Of a stretch of DNA of 64,000 nucleotides, positions 1-8,377 are shown piece by piece (position 1 is the stretch's first letter; every line of letters starts with the position of its first letter). A program made the position numbers and the translations under genes. Source of the DNA: Micromonospora sp. NBC_00389 (GTDB lineage: Bacteria; Actinomycetota; Actinomycetes; Mycobacteriales; Micromonosporaceae); the NCBI RefSeq assembly GCF_036059255.1, contig NZ_CP107947.1, positions 7,006,001 to 7,070,000 on the forward strand. The letters run 5' to 3'. Under the pieces are notes generated by a model. The model saw only the letters and a list, made by a program, of their open reading frames with translations. It was not told the DNA's origin and ran no database searches.

Positions 1-195
1 CGTAGACGGTGTCCGTCACACGGGAAGATCCGGCATCCAATGCCGGTACGGGAAGCGGCCGCCGGCCCCGACCTACCGGGCCGGGACTGGTGCCGCCAGG
101 TGTCACCTTAGGGATCACCGGCGGTACGAAGGAGGCGGTCACGAGGACCACCCCCGCCCGCCGTTCACCTGCGGTGACGGTAGAGGGTGGATGAG
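1..195. other. Non-coding or unassigned left edge
   Basis: No open frame here has convincing codon bias, a ribosome binding site or a recognisable product. The short open frame at 9-194 is Arg/Pro/Gly-rich low-complexity translation of GC-rich DNA. This may be the far end of a gene lying outside the window. Confidence 0.4.
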
Positions 196-217
196 GTGTT
201 CAAGGATGCTTGAACAC
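196..217 (-). terminator. Hairpin behind tRNA-Leu
   Basis: Perfect inverted repeat GTGTTCAAG (196-204), loop GATG, CTTGAACAC (209-217). It lies about 36 nt past the 3' end of the minus-strand tRNA-Leu and is a plausible processing or termination hairpin. No T-run follows, which is usual in actinobacteria. Confidence 0.55.
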
Positions 218-253
218 GAACACGTGAAACAGCGCACCAATGCGGAAAATCTG

Positions 254-337
254 TGTCCGAGGGGGGACTTGAACCCCCACGCCCTATACGGGCACTAGCA
301 CCTCAAGCTAGCGCGTCTGCCATTCCGCCACCCGGAC
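254..337 (-). tRNA. tRNA-Leu (anticodon GAG)
   Basis: Read on the minus strand, a 7-bp acceptor stem GTCCGGG/CTCGGAC (one G-U pair) closes an 84-nt cloverleaf. The anticodon arm is CTAGC-TTGAGGT-GCTAG, giving anticodon GAG (Leu CUC/CUU). The long variable arm is typical of class II tRNA-Leu, and the T-arm contains GTTCAAGTC. The discriminator base is A and CCA is not encoded. Confidence 0.95.
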
Positions 338-571
338 CTGCACGTTCAGCCTACCTCGCCGACCTGGATGATCTTGACACCCGAGGGTCGGCCCAGCGGA
401 CCGCACGGGGAGTTACTGTACACGGCACTGGTGGATCATGCACATCGCCTTCCGACCCCTCCTTGAAGGCGCTCCCACCGCTGCTCAGACCGCCTCACCA
501 GCCGTCACCGAAGGGCCCTCGAAGGCGTGTCCGGGTAGCGTGCGGCGGCCCTCTGGCGGCAGCATTGCCAC

Positions 572-3325
572 GTGCCCCAACCCTCTCCCCTGGCAGCCGC
601 CCAGCACCGGGCCCTCGCCCTGCGTACCGCTGGCGACCTCAGCTCCGCCCGGCAACTGCTCGCGGAGGCCGTCGGTTCCGCCCGCCCGCCGTACGGCCAG
701 GACCACCCCGAGGTGCTGCACACCGCGCACCTGCTGGCCCGCCTGCACCGGGAGGCGGAGGACCCGCTCGCCGCCCGTCGGGTGCTGGAGGAGGCGTTCG
801 CGGCGGGCGAGCGGCGCTGGGAACACTCCGACCCGGTGATGCTCCCGCTCGCCTTCGAGCTCGCCGAGGTCGCCGAGGAGCTGGGCAATCGGCACGAGGC
901 CCGCCGCAACTACACCCGCGTCGCCACCGCGGGGCCCGCCGCACTCGGGGAGCACCACCCGGCGGTACGTGCCGCCCGCCACTACCTCGGTGAGGCTGCA
1001 CCAGGGCCGGCCGAGCGGCACGGCTCGCCGCCGACACCCCACCCGGTCCAGGCCACCGCAGCGACTGATTCCGGCACCCGGTCGGCACTGTCCGGCCCGA
1101 CCCTGTCTCTGGCGACCCTGGCCGCGATGCGGCCGGGAGCGGGCGGCCCGGCCGCCGCGTCACCGTGGGCTCCGCCGCAACAGCCGCCCACGCCCCGGTC
1201 AACCCCACCGGTGGTACGCGCGCCCGCCGCGTCCACCGGCGCCGGCGCACCACCGGCAGCGGCTCCCGCCCCCCGGGTTGCGCCGGCCCAGCCGCCGGTG
1301 CGGTCGGTGTCGACCTCCGTCGCGCCACCGCAGCCCGGCCCGCCACCCACGCCGCCCGCACCTCCCGTGCCGCCGCGCCAGCGCGCCGCGGAGCAGCAGC
1401 CCCGACCGGCGGTAGATCCAGCACCCCGGCCACCGGCGGAGGGCCAGCCGACGAAGCCGGCGTACCAGGTCGGACAACAGCCGCCACCTCGGCAGCCGTC
1501 CGGCTCGGCGATACCGCCGCGTCAACGGACAGGCGACCAACCGACCCACTCAACGGTCGACGCGCCGTCCACACCGCCGACTTCCTCCGCCCAGGCGTCA
1601 GCCGCCGCACCGCCCGCACCGGCGGCCCCGCCGGGTCCGGCGCCCCGCTGGGACAACCCGACGATCCGGGTCCGGCAGATCGAACCGCTGCTGGCCGAGG
1701 AGGCCGCTCGTATCGCGGCCACCCGCGTCGGCGCGGGCGGGTCGGGCAGCGCAAGCAGCGCCGGGGCGGCGCCGCCCCAGCAAATCCAGCCCGTCTCCGC
1801 ACCGCCCGGGCACCCCTACCCGGTATCCGGACCGCCGGCCCACCTCTACCCGGTATCGGGGCCACCTGGCTACGCCCAACCCGTCTCCGCGCCACCCGGC
1901 CAGCCGTACCCGGTCTCCGGCCCGCCGGCCCAGCCCTACCCGGTGTCGGCAGCACCAGCTCAGCCCTATCCGGTGTCGGGGCCTCCCGGCTACGCCCAAC
2001 CCGTCTCCGCACCGCCCGGGTACCCGTACCCGGTGTCCGCGCCGCCCGGCTACGGCCAGCCAGTCTCTGGAGCAGGCCACCCCTATCCCGTGTCCGAACC
2101 GCCGGGCCAGTCCTACCCTGTGTCGGGGCCGCCCGGTTACGGTCACCCGGTCTCCGCGCCCCCGGTGAGCGCGCCGCCCGTACCGCCCTGGGGGTTGACC
2201 GCGCCGCCGTGGAGCCGCACCGCGCCGTCGCAACCACTGCCCACAGCGGACGGCGAACCGGCAGCCCAGACCCCCATGGACACGGACGGGACCGACGGTG
2301 AGGTCGAGCCCGGCACGGTAGCTCCGGCGAGCGCGCCGCCGCACCAGGCGGGCGTCGACCCTGCCCAGAGCGAGGTGTTCCCGCCCGTCCGGTCGTTCAG
2401 CAGCGACCCGGCCAGACCCGACGTAGGCCCGAGCCAGCCGACCGCCGCCCCGTCGAACCAGGCCGCCCGGCAGCCCGGCCCCGTCGCTGCTCCTGCCGAG
2501 TCGGCACCGTCATCCTGGCCACCGGGCGCCGACCCGGCCCCGATGACGCCGACCGCACCAGGCCCCGGGGGGTACGCCGAGCCGGTGTCGACTCCACCGG
2601 CGGCCACGGGGCCTCCCCCGGGTCCGTTCACGTCACCTGCCGACGCAGCCTCGCCCTACCCTCTGCCGCCGACCGCCCCGGCGTCCCGACCGACCCCAGA
2701 GCCCTATCCACCTCAGGAGCAGTACCCGGCCCAGGAGCCATACCCAGGCCAGCTGTACCACCCCGGCCAGGAGGCGTATCCGGCCCAGCAGTACCAGCCG
2801 GGTCAGCAGTACCAGCCAGGCCAGCAGTACCAGCCGGGTCAGGACGGGTACCGGTCGGCGGCGTACAGCGATGAGGGCGGGTCGACGGGCCGCAGCCGAG
2901 CGACGCTGATCGCCGCGGTGGTGGCGGCCGGTGTGGCCGTGGTGGGCGTGGCCGGCCTGGGCGCGCTGGTTCTGACCCGCGACGACTCGCCACCCTCGAC
3001 CGGGACCGCGCCGGCGGCCACAGCTCCGGCGCCGGCCGGGCCTCCGCCGGGCGACCTGAAGCTGCGGGACGACTCCGTCACGATCACGCTGAGCTGGACG
3101 GACCCGTCCGGCGGCTCGGTGCCGTTCATGGTCGCCGGTGGTCGGGCGGGGCAGGCGCTGGGAGTGATGGCCACCGTGGACCCGGGCCGGCTCAGCTACA
3201 CGGTCAACGGGCTGAACTCCCGGGTGGACTACTGCTTCACCGTGCTGGCGGTCTACTCCACCGACAACTTCGCCACCTCGGGACAGGTCTGCACCCAGCG
3301 GGAGCGCGCCACCCCAACGAGCTGA
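572..3325 (+). CDS. TPR / Pro-rich repeat / single-TM / fibronectin-III protein
   Basis: A 917-aa protein starting at a GTG; upstream Shine-Dalgarno is weak. Residues about 5-155 resemble tandem tetratricopeptide helices (alternating Ala/Leu-rich helices, HPEVLHTAHLLARLHREAED). Residues about 155-760 are Pro/Ala-rich and disordered, with an array of 9-12-residue units built on PPGYxxPVS/PYPVSGPP (about 404-536) and a second QYQPGQ array near 725-760. A single hydrophobic helix lies at about 776-803 and a C-terminal fibronectin-III-like domain at 830-910. Topology suggests a cytoplasmic TPR and linker anchored in the membrane with an outside FN3 domain. It heads a co-directional set with another FN3 protein, MoxR, DUF58 and a TgpA-like protein, so a role in envelope assembly is inferred only from context. 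Confidence 0.8.
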   Translation: MPQPSPLAAAQHRALALRTAGDLSSARQLLAEAVGSARPPYGQDHPEVLHTAHLLARLHREAEDPLAARRVLEEAFAAGERRWEHSDPVMLPLAFELAEVAEELGNRHEARRNYTRVATAGPAALGEHHPAVRAARHYLGEAAPGPAERHGSPPTPHPVQATAATDSGTRSALSGPTLSLATLAAMRPGAGGPAAASPWAPPQQPPTPRSTPPVVRAPAASTGAGAPPAAAPAPRVAPAQPPVRSVSTSVAPPQPGPPPTPPAPPVPPRQRAAEQQPRPAVDPAPRPPAEGQPTKPAYQVGQQPPPRQPSGSAIPPRQRTGDQPTHSTVDAPSTPPTSSAQASAAAPPAPAAPPGPAPRWDNPTIRVRQIEPLLAEEAARIAATRVGAGGSGSASSAGAAPPQQIQPVSAPPGHPYPVSGPPAHLYPVSGPPGYAQPVSAPPGQPYPVSGPPAQPYPVSAAPAQPYPVSGPPGYAQPVSAPPGYPYPVSAPPGYGQPVSGAGHPYPVSEPPGQSYPVSGPPGYGHPVSAPPVSAPPVPPWGLTAPPWSRTAPSQPLPTADGEPAAQTPMDTDGTDGEVEPGTVAPASAPPHQAGVDPAQSEVFPPVRSFSSDPARPDVGPSQPTAAPSNQAARQPGPVAAPAESAPSSWPPGADPAPMTPTAPGPGGYAEPVSTPPAATGPPPGPFTSPADAASPYPLPPTAPASRPTPEPYPPQEQYPAQEPYPGQLYHPGQEAYPAQQYQPGQQYQPGQQYQPGQDGYRSAAYSDEGGSTGRSRATLIAAVVAAGVAVVGVAGLGALVLTRDDSPPSTGTAPAATAPAPAGPPPGDLKLRDDSVTITLSWTDPSGGSVPFMVAGGRAGQALGVMATVDPGRLSYTVNGLNSRVDYCFTVLAVYSTDNFATSGQVCTQRERATPTS
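1784..2180 (+). repeat. In-frame tandem repeat coding for PVS-PPG units
   Basis: About a dozen degenerate 27-36-bp units inside the Pro-rich region, each coding for variants of PVS(A/G)PPG(Y/H/Q)xx. Several neighbouring units are nearly identical at DNA level (recurring ggctacgcccaacccgtctc), which suggests unit gain and loss by slippage or unequal recombination. Confidence 0.8.
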
Positions 3326-3505
3326 CCCAGCCAGACCGGCCGTCACCGAGCTGAGCTGGGAGTCCACAACGCACACGCTCGGTATCCACAGGGGTGACCG
3401 TGCGGGTTCCCCCGTCACCGGCAGAGCCATATGATGGCACCCGGCTCAGGGGAGGGGTCGCCGCGAGGCGCGCCACCTGCCACGACTCAGGGGAGGCAGC
3501 CGGCT

Positions 3506-6130
3506 GTGGCCAGCATCGACGATGCCGTGGAGACCGACACCCCCCGTTCGCGGTCCAGGCTGCGCGGCGGGCTGGTGACAGTTGGCACGGTGACCGCGCT
3601 GCTGGCCGCCATGGGGCTGACCGTCCTCGGGCTGGGCGCGGCCGACAACGCGGTCGCCAACTACGACGCGAGTTCCTGGCTGTGGAGCGCGGCGCGCAGC
3701 GAGCTGGCCCGGGTCAACGGGGTCACCGCCCGGGTCGACACCCGCACCGAGGTCGCCGGTGCCCGTCGGCACCCGATGCAGGTCACCCAGACCGACCGGC
3801 TGCTGATCCTGCGTGACCTGCAGACCGGGCAGGTCAGCTCACTGGACCTGGCCACCCTGCAGCTCACCGCGACCACCCGGACCACTCCCGGCCTTGGCGT
3901 GAGTGTCGCGCTGCACGAGGACGCGGCGTTCGTCGTCGACGCCGTGCAGGGCATCGTGCGGCAGCTCGATCCGCGTTCGCTGACGCCGGTCGGCGAGCCG
4001 GTGCGCTATCCCCCGGGCATCACCGGCGGCACCTTCGACGGGGAGGGCCGGCTCTGGATCGCGGTGCCCAGCGAGGGCACCGTGTCTGCGGTCACCGCCG
4101 CGAAGCTGCCGTCCGCGCCGGCCTCGGCCGCGCCCGCCGGCGGCGGGCTCAGCCCGGAGCGGGTCGAGACGTACGAGGTCGCGGAGGCCAGCCACGATCT
4201 GGTGGTCTCCACGCTGGACGATGGGGTGGCGGTGCTCGATCGCACCGCCGGGAAGCTGGTGCGGGTGCAGCGCGGCGAGGTGCGCCCGACGCCGCTGACG
4301 TTGACCGGGCCGGCGGCTCTGCCGGCCCGCACCAGCGGGCCCCGCATCCCGGTCACCGTGCCGGCCGAGCGGCGGGTGCTGGTGGTGGGCGATGCCGGCG
4401 AGGAGCGGGCGTTCACCGTGCCGGGCACCGGCGAGCGGCTCAGCCCGGCGGTGGCCTGGGCGGACCGCTTCTACTGCGCCGACGAGGCCACCGGCACCAT
4501 CTACTCCTTCGACGCGGCCGGCCAACTGGTCGACACCGTCCGCGGTCGGGCGAACGGGCCGCTGGAGCTGGAGGTACGGGAGAACCACCTGTTCATCAAC
4601 TCCCCCGACTCAGCGACGGCGCGCGTGGTGGACGACAAGCACCAGGTGCGCGAGGTCAACAAGTACGCCAACGACGTGCTCGGCGGTGACCCGCCGCCGA
4701 CTCCCCCACCGCCGCCTCCGCCGAAGAAGCCCCGGGTGGGCAAGCCGAGCGCGCCGCGCAGCGTCACCGCCGCCGCCGGCAACGCCCAGGCCCGGGTGAG
4801 CTGGCGGCCGGCCGCCGCGAACGGCGCCGAGATCATCAAGTACGTGGTGCAGGGTGCCGGCCAACGCCTGGAGGTGGGCGCCAACCAGCGTGCGGTGGAG
4901 GTCAAGGGTCTGACCAACGGCGAGACGTATCGGTTCGCGGTGCACGCCGTCAACGCCAAGGGCGACGGCCCGTCGCGCAGCAGCAACCCGGTGACGCCGA
5001 CGGCGGCGGTGCCCGACCCGCCGGCCAGCGTCACCGCCCAGGAGCGGCCGGACGGCACGGTGCTGGTGAAGTGGCCGGCCGCGAACGGGCAGGGCAACAA
5101 GATCGCGAAGTACGCGGTGACGGCCAGCTCGGCGGGGACGAACGCGCCGGCCGGTGAGTCGACGAAGACGGAGCTGGTGGTGCCCGGCGGGGAGCTGGAG
5201 TTCGGCACCCAGTACGCGTTCACCGTGGTGGCGGTCAACGACAAGGGCGCCGGCTCGGCGGCCTCGCCGGTCAGCAACACGGTGGTGCCGTTCGCGGCAC
5301 CCGGACGGCCGGTCGACCTGCAGGCCGGCACGGTCGCCAATCAGCCGGGCGCGGTCACGGTGCAGTGGGCGCCGGCCGAGGCGAACGGCCGACCGGTGAC
5401 CAAGTACCTGGTGGACGTCGGTGGGCGCAGCAGCGAGGTGACCGACACCAGCACCACCGTCACCGGGCTGGGCAACGGCCAGAACGTCACGGTGAAGGTG
5501 AAGGCGGTCAACGAGGCGGGGCCCGGCCCGGAGGCGACCGCCACGGCCCGCACGGTCGCCGAACCACGGGTCACGGTGACCGGCTCGTCGGCGACCGCCA
5601 CCTCGGCGACGGTCACGTTCACCGTGGACGCTGGCGGCGGTCAGGCCACCTGTTCGGTGAGCACGCCGGGCGAGCCGGCGAAGGCCGGGGCATGTTCCAG
5701 CATCACGGTGCCGGGCCTGACGCCGGGCACGGCGTACACGTTCACGGTGACCGCGAGCAACGCCGCCGGCAAGGGCACCGCGACCAGGGCGCAGGGCACC
5801 GACGCGCTGTACGGGATCGCGACCTGCAACAACGGGCCGAGCGGCGACCAGCGGACCTACTGCGACAGGGAGGTCGACGGCCGCAACGGCAACGAGATCT
5901 TCAGGGTCACCCGGCAGGACAACGACCAGCAGGAGGGTTGGGCGAAGCCTGGCACCCGGCTGAGGGCGTACTGCAAGAAGTCCGGTGAGAACGTCGACTC
6001 CTGGATCTACAACAACCAGAAGCAGAGCACCTGGTGGGTGCAGGTCGAGTACAGCGGAAAGAACTACATCCCCTGGGCCTGGCTCAACCTGGAGGGCGGC
6101 GACAACATCAACGTCCTGCCCACCTGCTGA
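3506..6130 (+). CDS. Secreted beta-propeller-like / multi fibronectin-III protein
   Basis: An 874-aa protein if begun at GTG 3506, which follows AGGGGAGG at good spacing; an in-frame ATG at 3431 has no ribosome site. A hydrophobic segment at about 20-43 is a signal anchor or uncleaved signal. Residues about 60-395 are repetitive beta-rich sequence resembling an NHL/SMP30-type propeller (LWIAVPSEGTVSAV, RFYCADEATGTIYSFDAAG). A poly-Pro linker at about 394-408 leads to three clear fibronectin-III domains (about 412-690) and a weaker fourth. The last 100 residues carry four Cys and a Trp-rich SH3-like pattern (STWWVQVEY, IPWAWLNLEGG). The substrate is unknown. The MoxR gene follows after 28 nt, so the genes are probably co-transcribed. 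Confidence 0.85.
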   Translation: MASIDDAVETDTPRSRSRLRGGLVTVGTVTALLAAMGLTVLGLGAADNAVANYDASSWLWSAARSELARVNGVTARVDTRTEVAGARRHPMQVTQTDRLLILRDLQTGQVSSLDLATLQLTATTRTTPGLGVSVALHEDAAFVVDAVQGIVRQLDPRSLTPVGEPVRYPPGITGGTFDGEGRLWIAVPSEGTVSAVTAAKLPSAPASAAPAGGGLSPERVETYEVAEASHDLVVSTLDDGVAVLDRTAGKLVRVQRGEVRPTPLTLTGPAALPARTSGPRIPVTVPAERRVLVVGDAGEERAFTVPGTGERLSPAVAWADRFYCADEATGTIYSFDAAGQLVDTVRGRANGPLELEVRENHLFINSPDSATARVVDDKHQVREVNKYANDVLGGDPPPTPPPPPPPKKPRVGKPSAPRSVTAAAGNAQARVSWRPAAANGAEIIKYVVQGAGQRLEVGANQRAVEVKGLTNGETYRFAVHAVNAKGDGPSRSSNPVTPTAAVPDPPASVTAQERPDGTVLVKWPAANGQGNKIAKYAVTASSAGTNAPAGESTKTELVVPGGELEFGTQYAFTVVAVNDKGAGSAASPVSNTVVPFAAPGRPVDLQAGTVANQPGAVTVQWAPAEANGRPVTKYLVDVGGRSSEVTDTSTTVTGLGNGQNVTVKVKAVNEAGPGPEATATARTVAEPRVTVTGSSATATSATVTFTVDAGGGQATCSVSTPGEPAKAGACSSITVPGLTPGTAYTFTVTASNAAGKGTATRAQGTDALYGIATCNNGPSGDQRTYCDREVDGRNGNEIFRVTRQDNDQQEGWAKPGTRLRAYCKKSGENVDSWIYNNQKQSTWWVQVEYSGKNYIPWAWLNLEGGDNINVLPTC

Positions 6131-6158
6131 ACCAGCCAGGCAAGGAGCACCACCAACC

Positions 6159-7154
6159 GTGAACACCCACGAGCCGCTCACCCAGCCGGAGGTGCAGGGC
6201 TTCGCCGCCCTGGCCGCCCGGCTGGCCGAGAACATCAACGCGGTGGTGCTCGGCAAGCCGCAGGTGGTCCGGCTGGCGCTGACCGCGCTCTTCGCTCAGG
6301 GTCACGTGCTCCTGGAGGACGTGCCCGGCGTCGGCAAGACGACCCTGGCGCGGGCCATCGCCGCCACCGTGAAGGGTCAGTGGCGCCGGATCCAGTTCAC
6401 CCCCGACCTGCTCCCCTCGGACGTGTCCGGGGTGACCATCTTCAACCAGGCGACCCGTGACTTCGAGTTCCACCCGGGGCCGGTCTTCGCCAACATCGTC
6501 ATCGCCGACGAGATCAACCGGGCGTCGCCGAAGACCCAGTCGGCGCTGCTGGAGGTGATGGAGGAGCGCACGGTCACCGTGGACGGGGTCCGGCACCCGG
6601 TGCCGGAGCCATTCCTGGTGGTGGCCACCCAGAACCCGGTGGAGATGGACGGCACCTACCGGCTGCCCGAGGCGCAGTTGGACCGCTTCCTGGTCAAGCT
6701 CTCCATCGGCTACCCGGACGAGGCGGTCGAGGTGGAGGTGCTGCGCGGCGCGACCGTCCGCTCCCCCGAGGCGCTGACCCCGGTCACCGACACCGCGACC
6801 GTCGGGGAGATGGTGCGGATGGCCCGCCGGGTGCACATCGCCGAGCCGCTCTACGCGTACGCGGTCCGGTTGGCCGCCGCCACCCGCACCCACCAGCACG
6901 TGCGGGTCGGGGTGAGTCCCCGGGGCGTGATCGCGCTGACCCGCGCGGCGTGCGCGTACGCGCTGATCGACGGACGGGGTTGGATCATGCCCGAGGATCT
7001 GAAGGCGCTCGCCGAATCGGTGTTCGCGCACCGGCTGCTGCTCACCCCGGACGCCCAGGTGCGCGGGTTGACCGCCGTGGAGGTGCTGCGCCAGGCCATC
7101 GCCTCGGTGCCGGTGCCGCTGCCGTCGGGGCAGCCGGCGCCGGTGCAGGGCTGA
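6159..7154 (+). CDS. MoxR-family AAA+ ATPase
   Basis: A 331-aa protein starting at GTG 6159, 11 nt after AAGGAG. Walker A is GVGKTT (about residue 56), Walker B IVIADEINR (about 113), with sensor ATQNP and the C-terminal AAA_lid_2 helices. MoxR ATPases act as chaperones that mature or activate partner proteins, commonly a DUF58 protein and a transglutaminase-like membrane protein encoded next door. Exactly that arrangement follows here (14-nt gap to DUF58). The organisation resembles many actinobacterial MoxR-DUF58-TgpA operons, whose client is generally not known. Confidence 0.93.
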   Translation: MNTHEPLTQPEVQGFAALAARLAENINAVVLGKPQVVRLALTALFAQGHVLLEDVPGVGKTTLARAIAATVKGQWRRIQFTPDLLPSDVSGVTIFNQATRDFEFHPGPVFANIVIADEINRASPKTQSALLEVMEERTVTVDGVRHPVPEPFLVVATQNPVEMDGTYRLPEAQLDRFLVKLSIGYPDEAVEVEVLRGATVRSPEALTPVTDTATVGEMVRMARRVHIAEPLYAYAVRLAAATRTHQHVRVGVSPRGVIALTRAACAYALIDGRGWIMPEDLKALAESVFAHRLLLTPDAQVRGLTAVEVLRQAIASVPVPLPSGQPAPVQG

Positions 7155-7168
7155 CCGGCAGCAGCGCC

Positions 7169-8377
7169 ATGGGGATCACCGCCCGCGGAGTCGGGCTGCT
7201 CGCCTCCGCCGTCGTGCTGCTGGGCGTGGGTTTCCGGTTCGCGTACCCCGAGTTGACGCTGCTCGGTGCGGCGGCCGGCGCGGCCGTCGGCTACGCCGCG
7301 CTGACGGCGGCCTGGCGGCCCCGGCTGACGGTGACCCGTCGGGCCGACCCGGACCGGGTGGCCCGTGGCGAGGCGGCGAGCATGACGCTGACCGTCCGCA
7401 ACACCGGCCGGCTGCGCTCGGCAGACCTGCTGGCCGAAGACCGGTGCGGGGCCCGCACGGTGCCGGTGCCGCTGCTGCGCCTGCGACCCGGCCGGGACAC
7501 GGAGGTCCGCTACGAGGTGCCGACACATCGCCGTGGGGTCGTGCCGGTCGGGCCGCTGCGGGTGACCCGGCGCGACCCGCTGGGCCTGGTGGCGCTGGCC
7601 CGCCCGTACGGTGCGACGGCACCGGTCTGGGTGCACCCCCGGATCCACCCGCTGACGGCGGTACCGACCGGCGCGGGGCGCAGCCTCGACGGCCGGGTGG
7701 ACGGGGTGCCGCACGGGTCGATCACGTTCGACTCGCTGCGGGAGTACGTGGTGGGCGACGACCTACGCCGGATTCACTGGCGGACCAGCGCCCGGGTCGG
7801 CGAGCTGATGGTGCGGGAGAACGTGGACACCAGCCTGCCCCGCCTGGTTGTGCTGCTGGACAATCGCGCCGCCGCACACCAGCGGCGGGTGGATGGGGTG
7901 GCGGAGTCGTTCGAGTCGGCCTGCGAGGCGGCAGCCTCGATCGTCACCGCCACGCACCGCGCGGACCTGCCGGTGCTGTTGCTGCTGGTCGCCCCGGAAC
8001 CGGCCACCCCGGCCGAGCGGAGGCGCGGCGACCGGACCGGCGATGAGACGGGCGAGGACCCGGGCGGCGGGCACCCGCTCGGGCCGCTGGACCGGCTCGC
8101 CGCCGCCGAGCTCTCCGGCGACGACGACGCGCTGCGCGCGGCCACCACCCGGCTGCGGCAGGACCGGCTCGGCGACACGTTGATCTTCCTGACCGGGCCG
8201 GGTGGTCGGGGCGAGTTGGGCCACGTCGGCGCGCTGCGCGGCGCGTACCCCTCGGTGGTGGTCGGGGTGTTCGGCGCGACGGAGCCGACGCCGGCCGGCG
8301 CGACCGGCCTGGTGGTGGTCGACGCGGCCGACGGGGCGCAGTTCGCCGCCGAGTGGGACGGGGTGCGCCGGTGGTGA
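7169..8377 (+). CDS. DUF58 domain-containing membrane protein
   Basis: A 402-aa protein. ATG 7169 is chosen because the longer frame runs back through moxR. Two N-terminal hydrophobic stretches (about 5-45) form a hairpin anchor. The DUF58 signature LREYVVGDDLRRIHWRTSAR lies at about 190-210, followed by a von Willebrand A-like region (LPRLVVLLDNRA). DUF58 proteins accompany MoxR ATPases and transglutaminase-fold proteins and are thought to be part of the MoxR-activated complex. The stop overlaps the next start (GTGA), so the two are translationally coupled. Confidence 0.92.
   Translation: MGITARGVGLLASAVVLLGVGFRFAYPELTLLGAAAGAAVGYAALTAAWRPRLTVTRRADPDRVARGEAASMTLTVRNTGRLRSADLLAEDRCGARTVPVPLLRLRPGRDTEVRYEVPTHRRGVVPVGPLRVTRRDPLGLVALARPYGATAPVWVHPRIHPLTAVPTGAGRSLDGRVDGVPHGSITFDSLREYVVGDDLRRIHWRTSARVGELMVRENVDTSLPRLVVLLDNRAAAHQRRVDGVAESFESACEAAASIVTATHRADLPVLLLLVAPEPATPAERRRGDRTGDETGEDPGGGHPLGPLDRLAAAELSGDDDALRAATTRLRQDRLGDTLIFLTGPGGRGELGHVGALRGAYPSVVVGVFGATEPTPAGATGLVVVDAADGAQFAAEWDGVRRW

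Noticed and set aside
9..194. 61-codon open frame at the left edge
   Set aside because: Arg/Pro/Gly-rich with no family features or ribosome site; typical chance frame in GC-rich DNA.
253..993. Long frame across the tRNA-Leu and the start of the TPR protein gene
   Set aside because: It reads through a tRNA and is out of frame with a well-supported gene.
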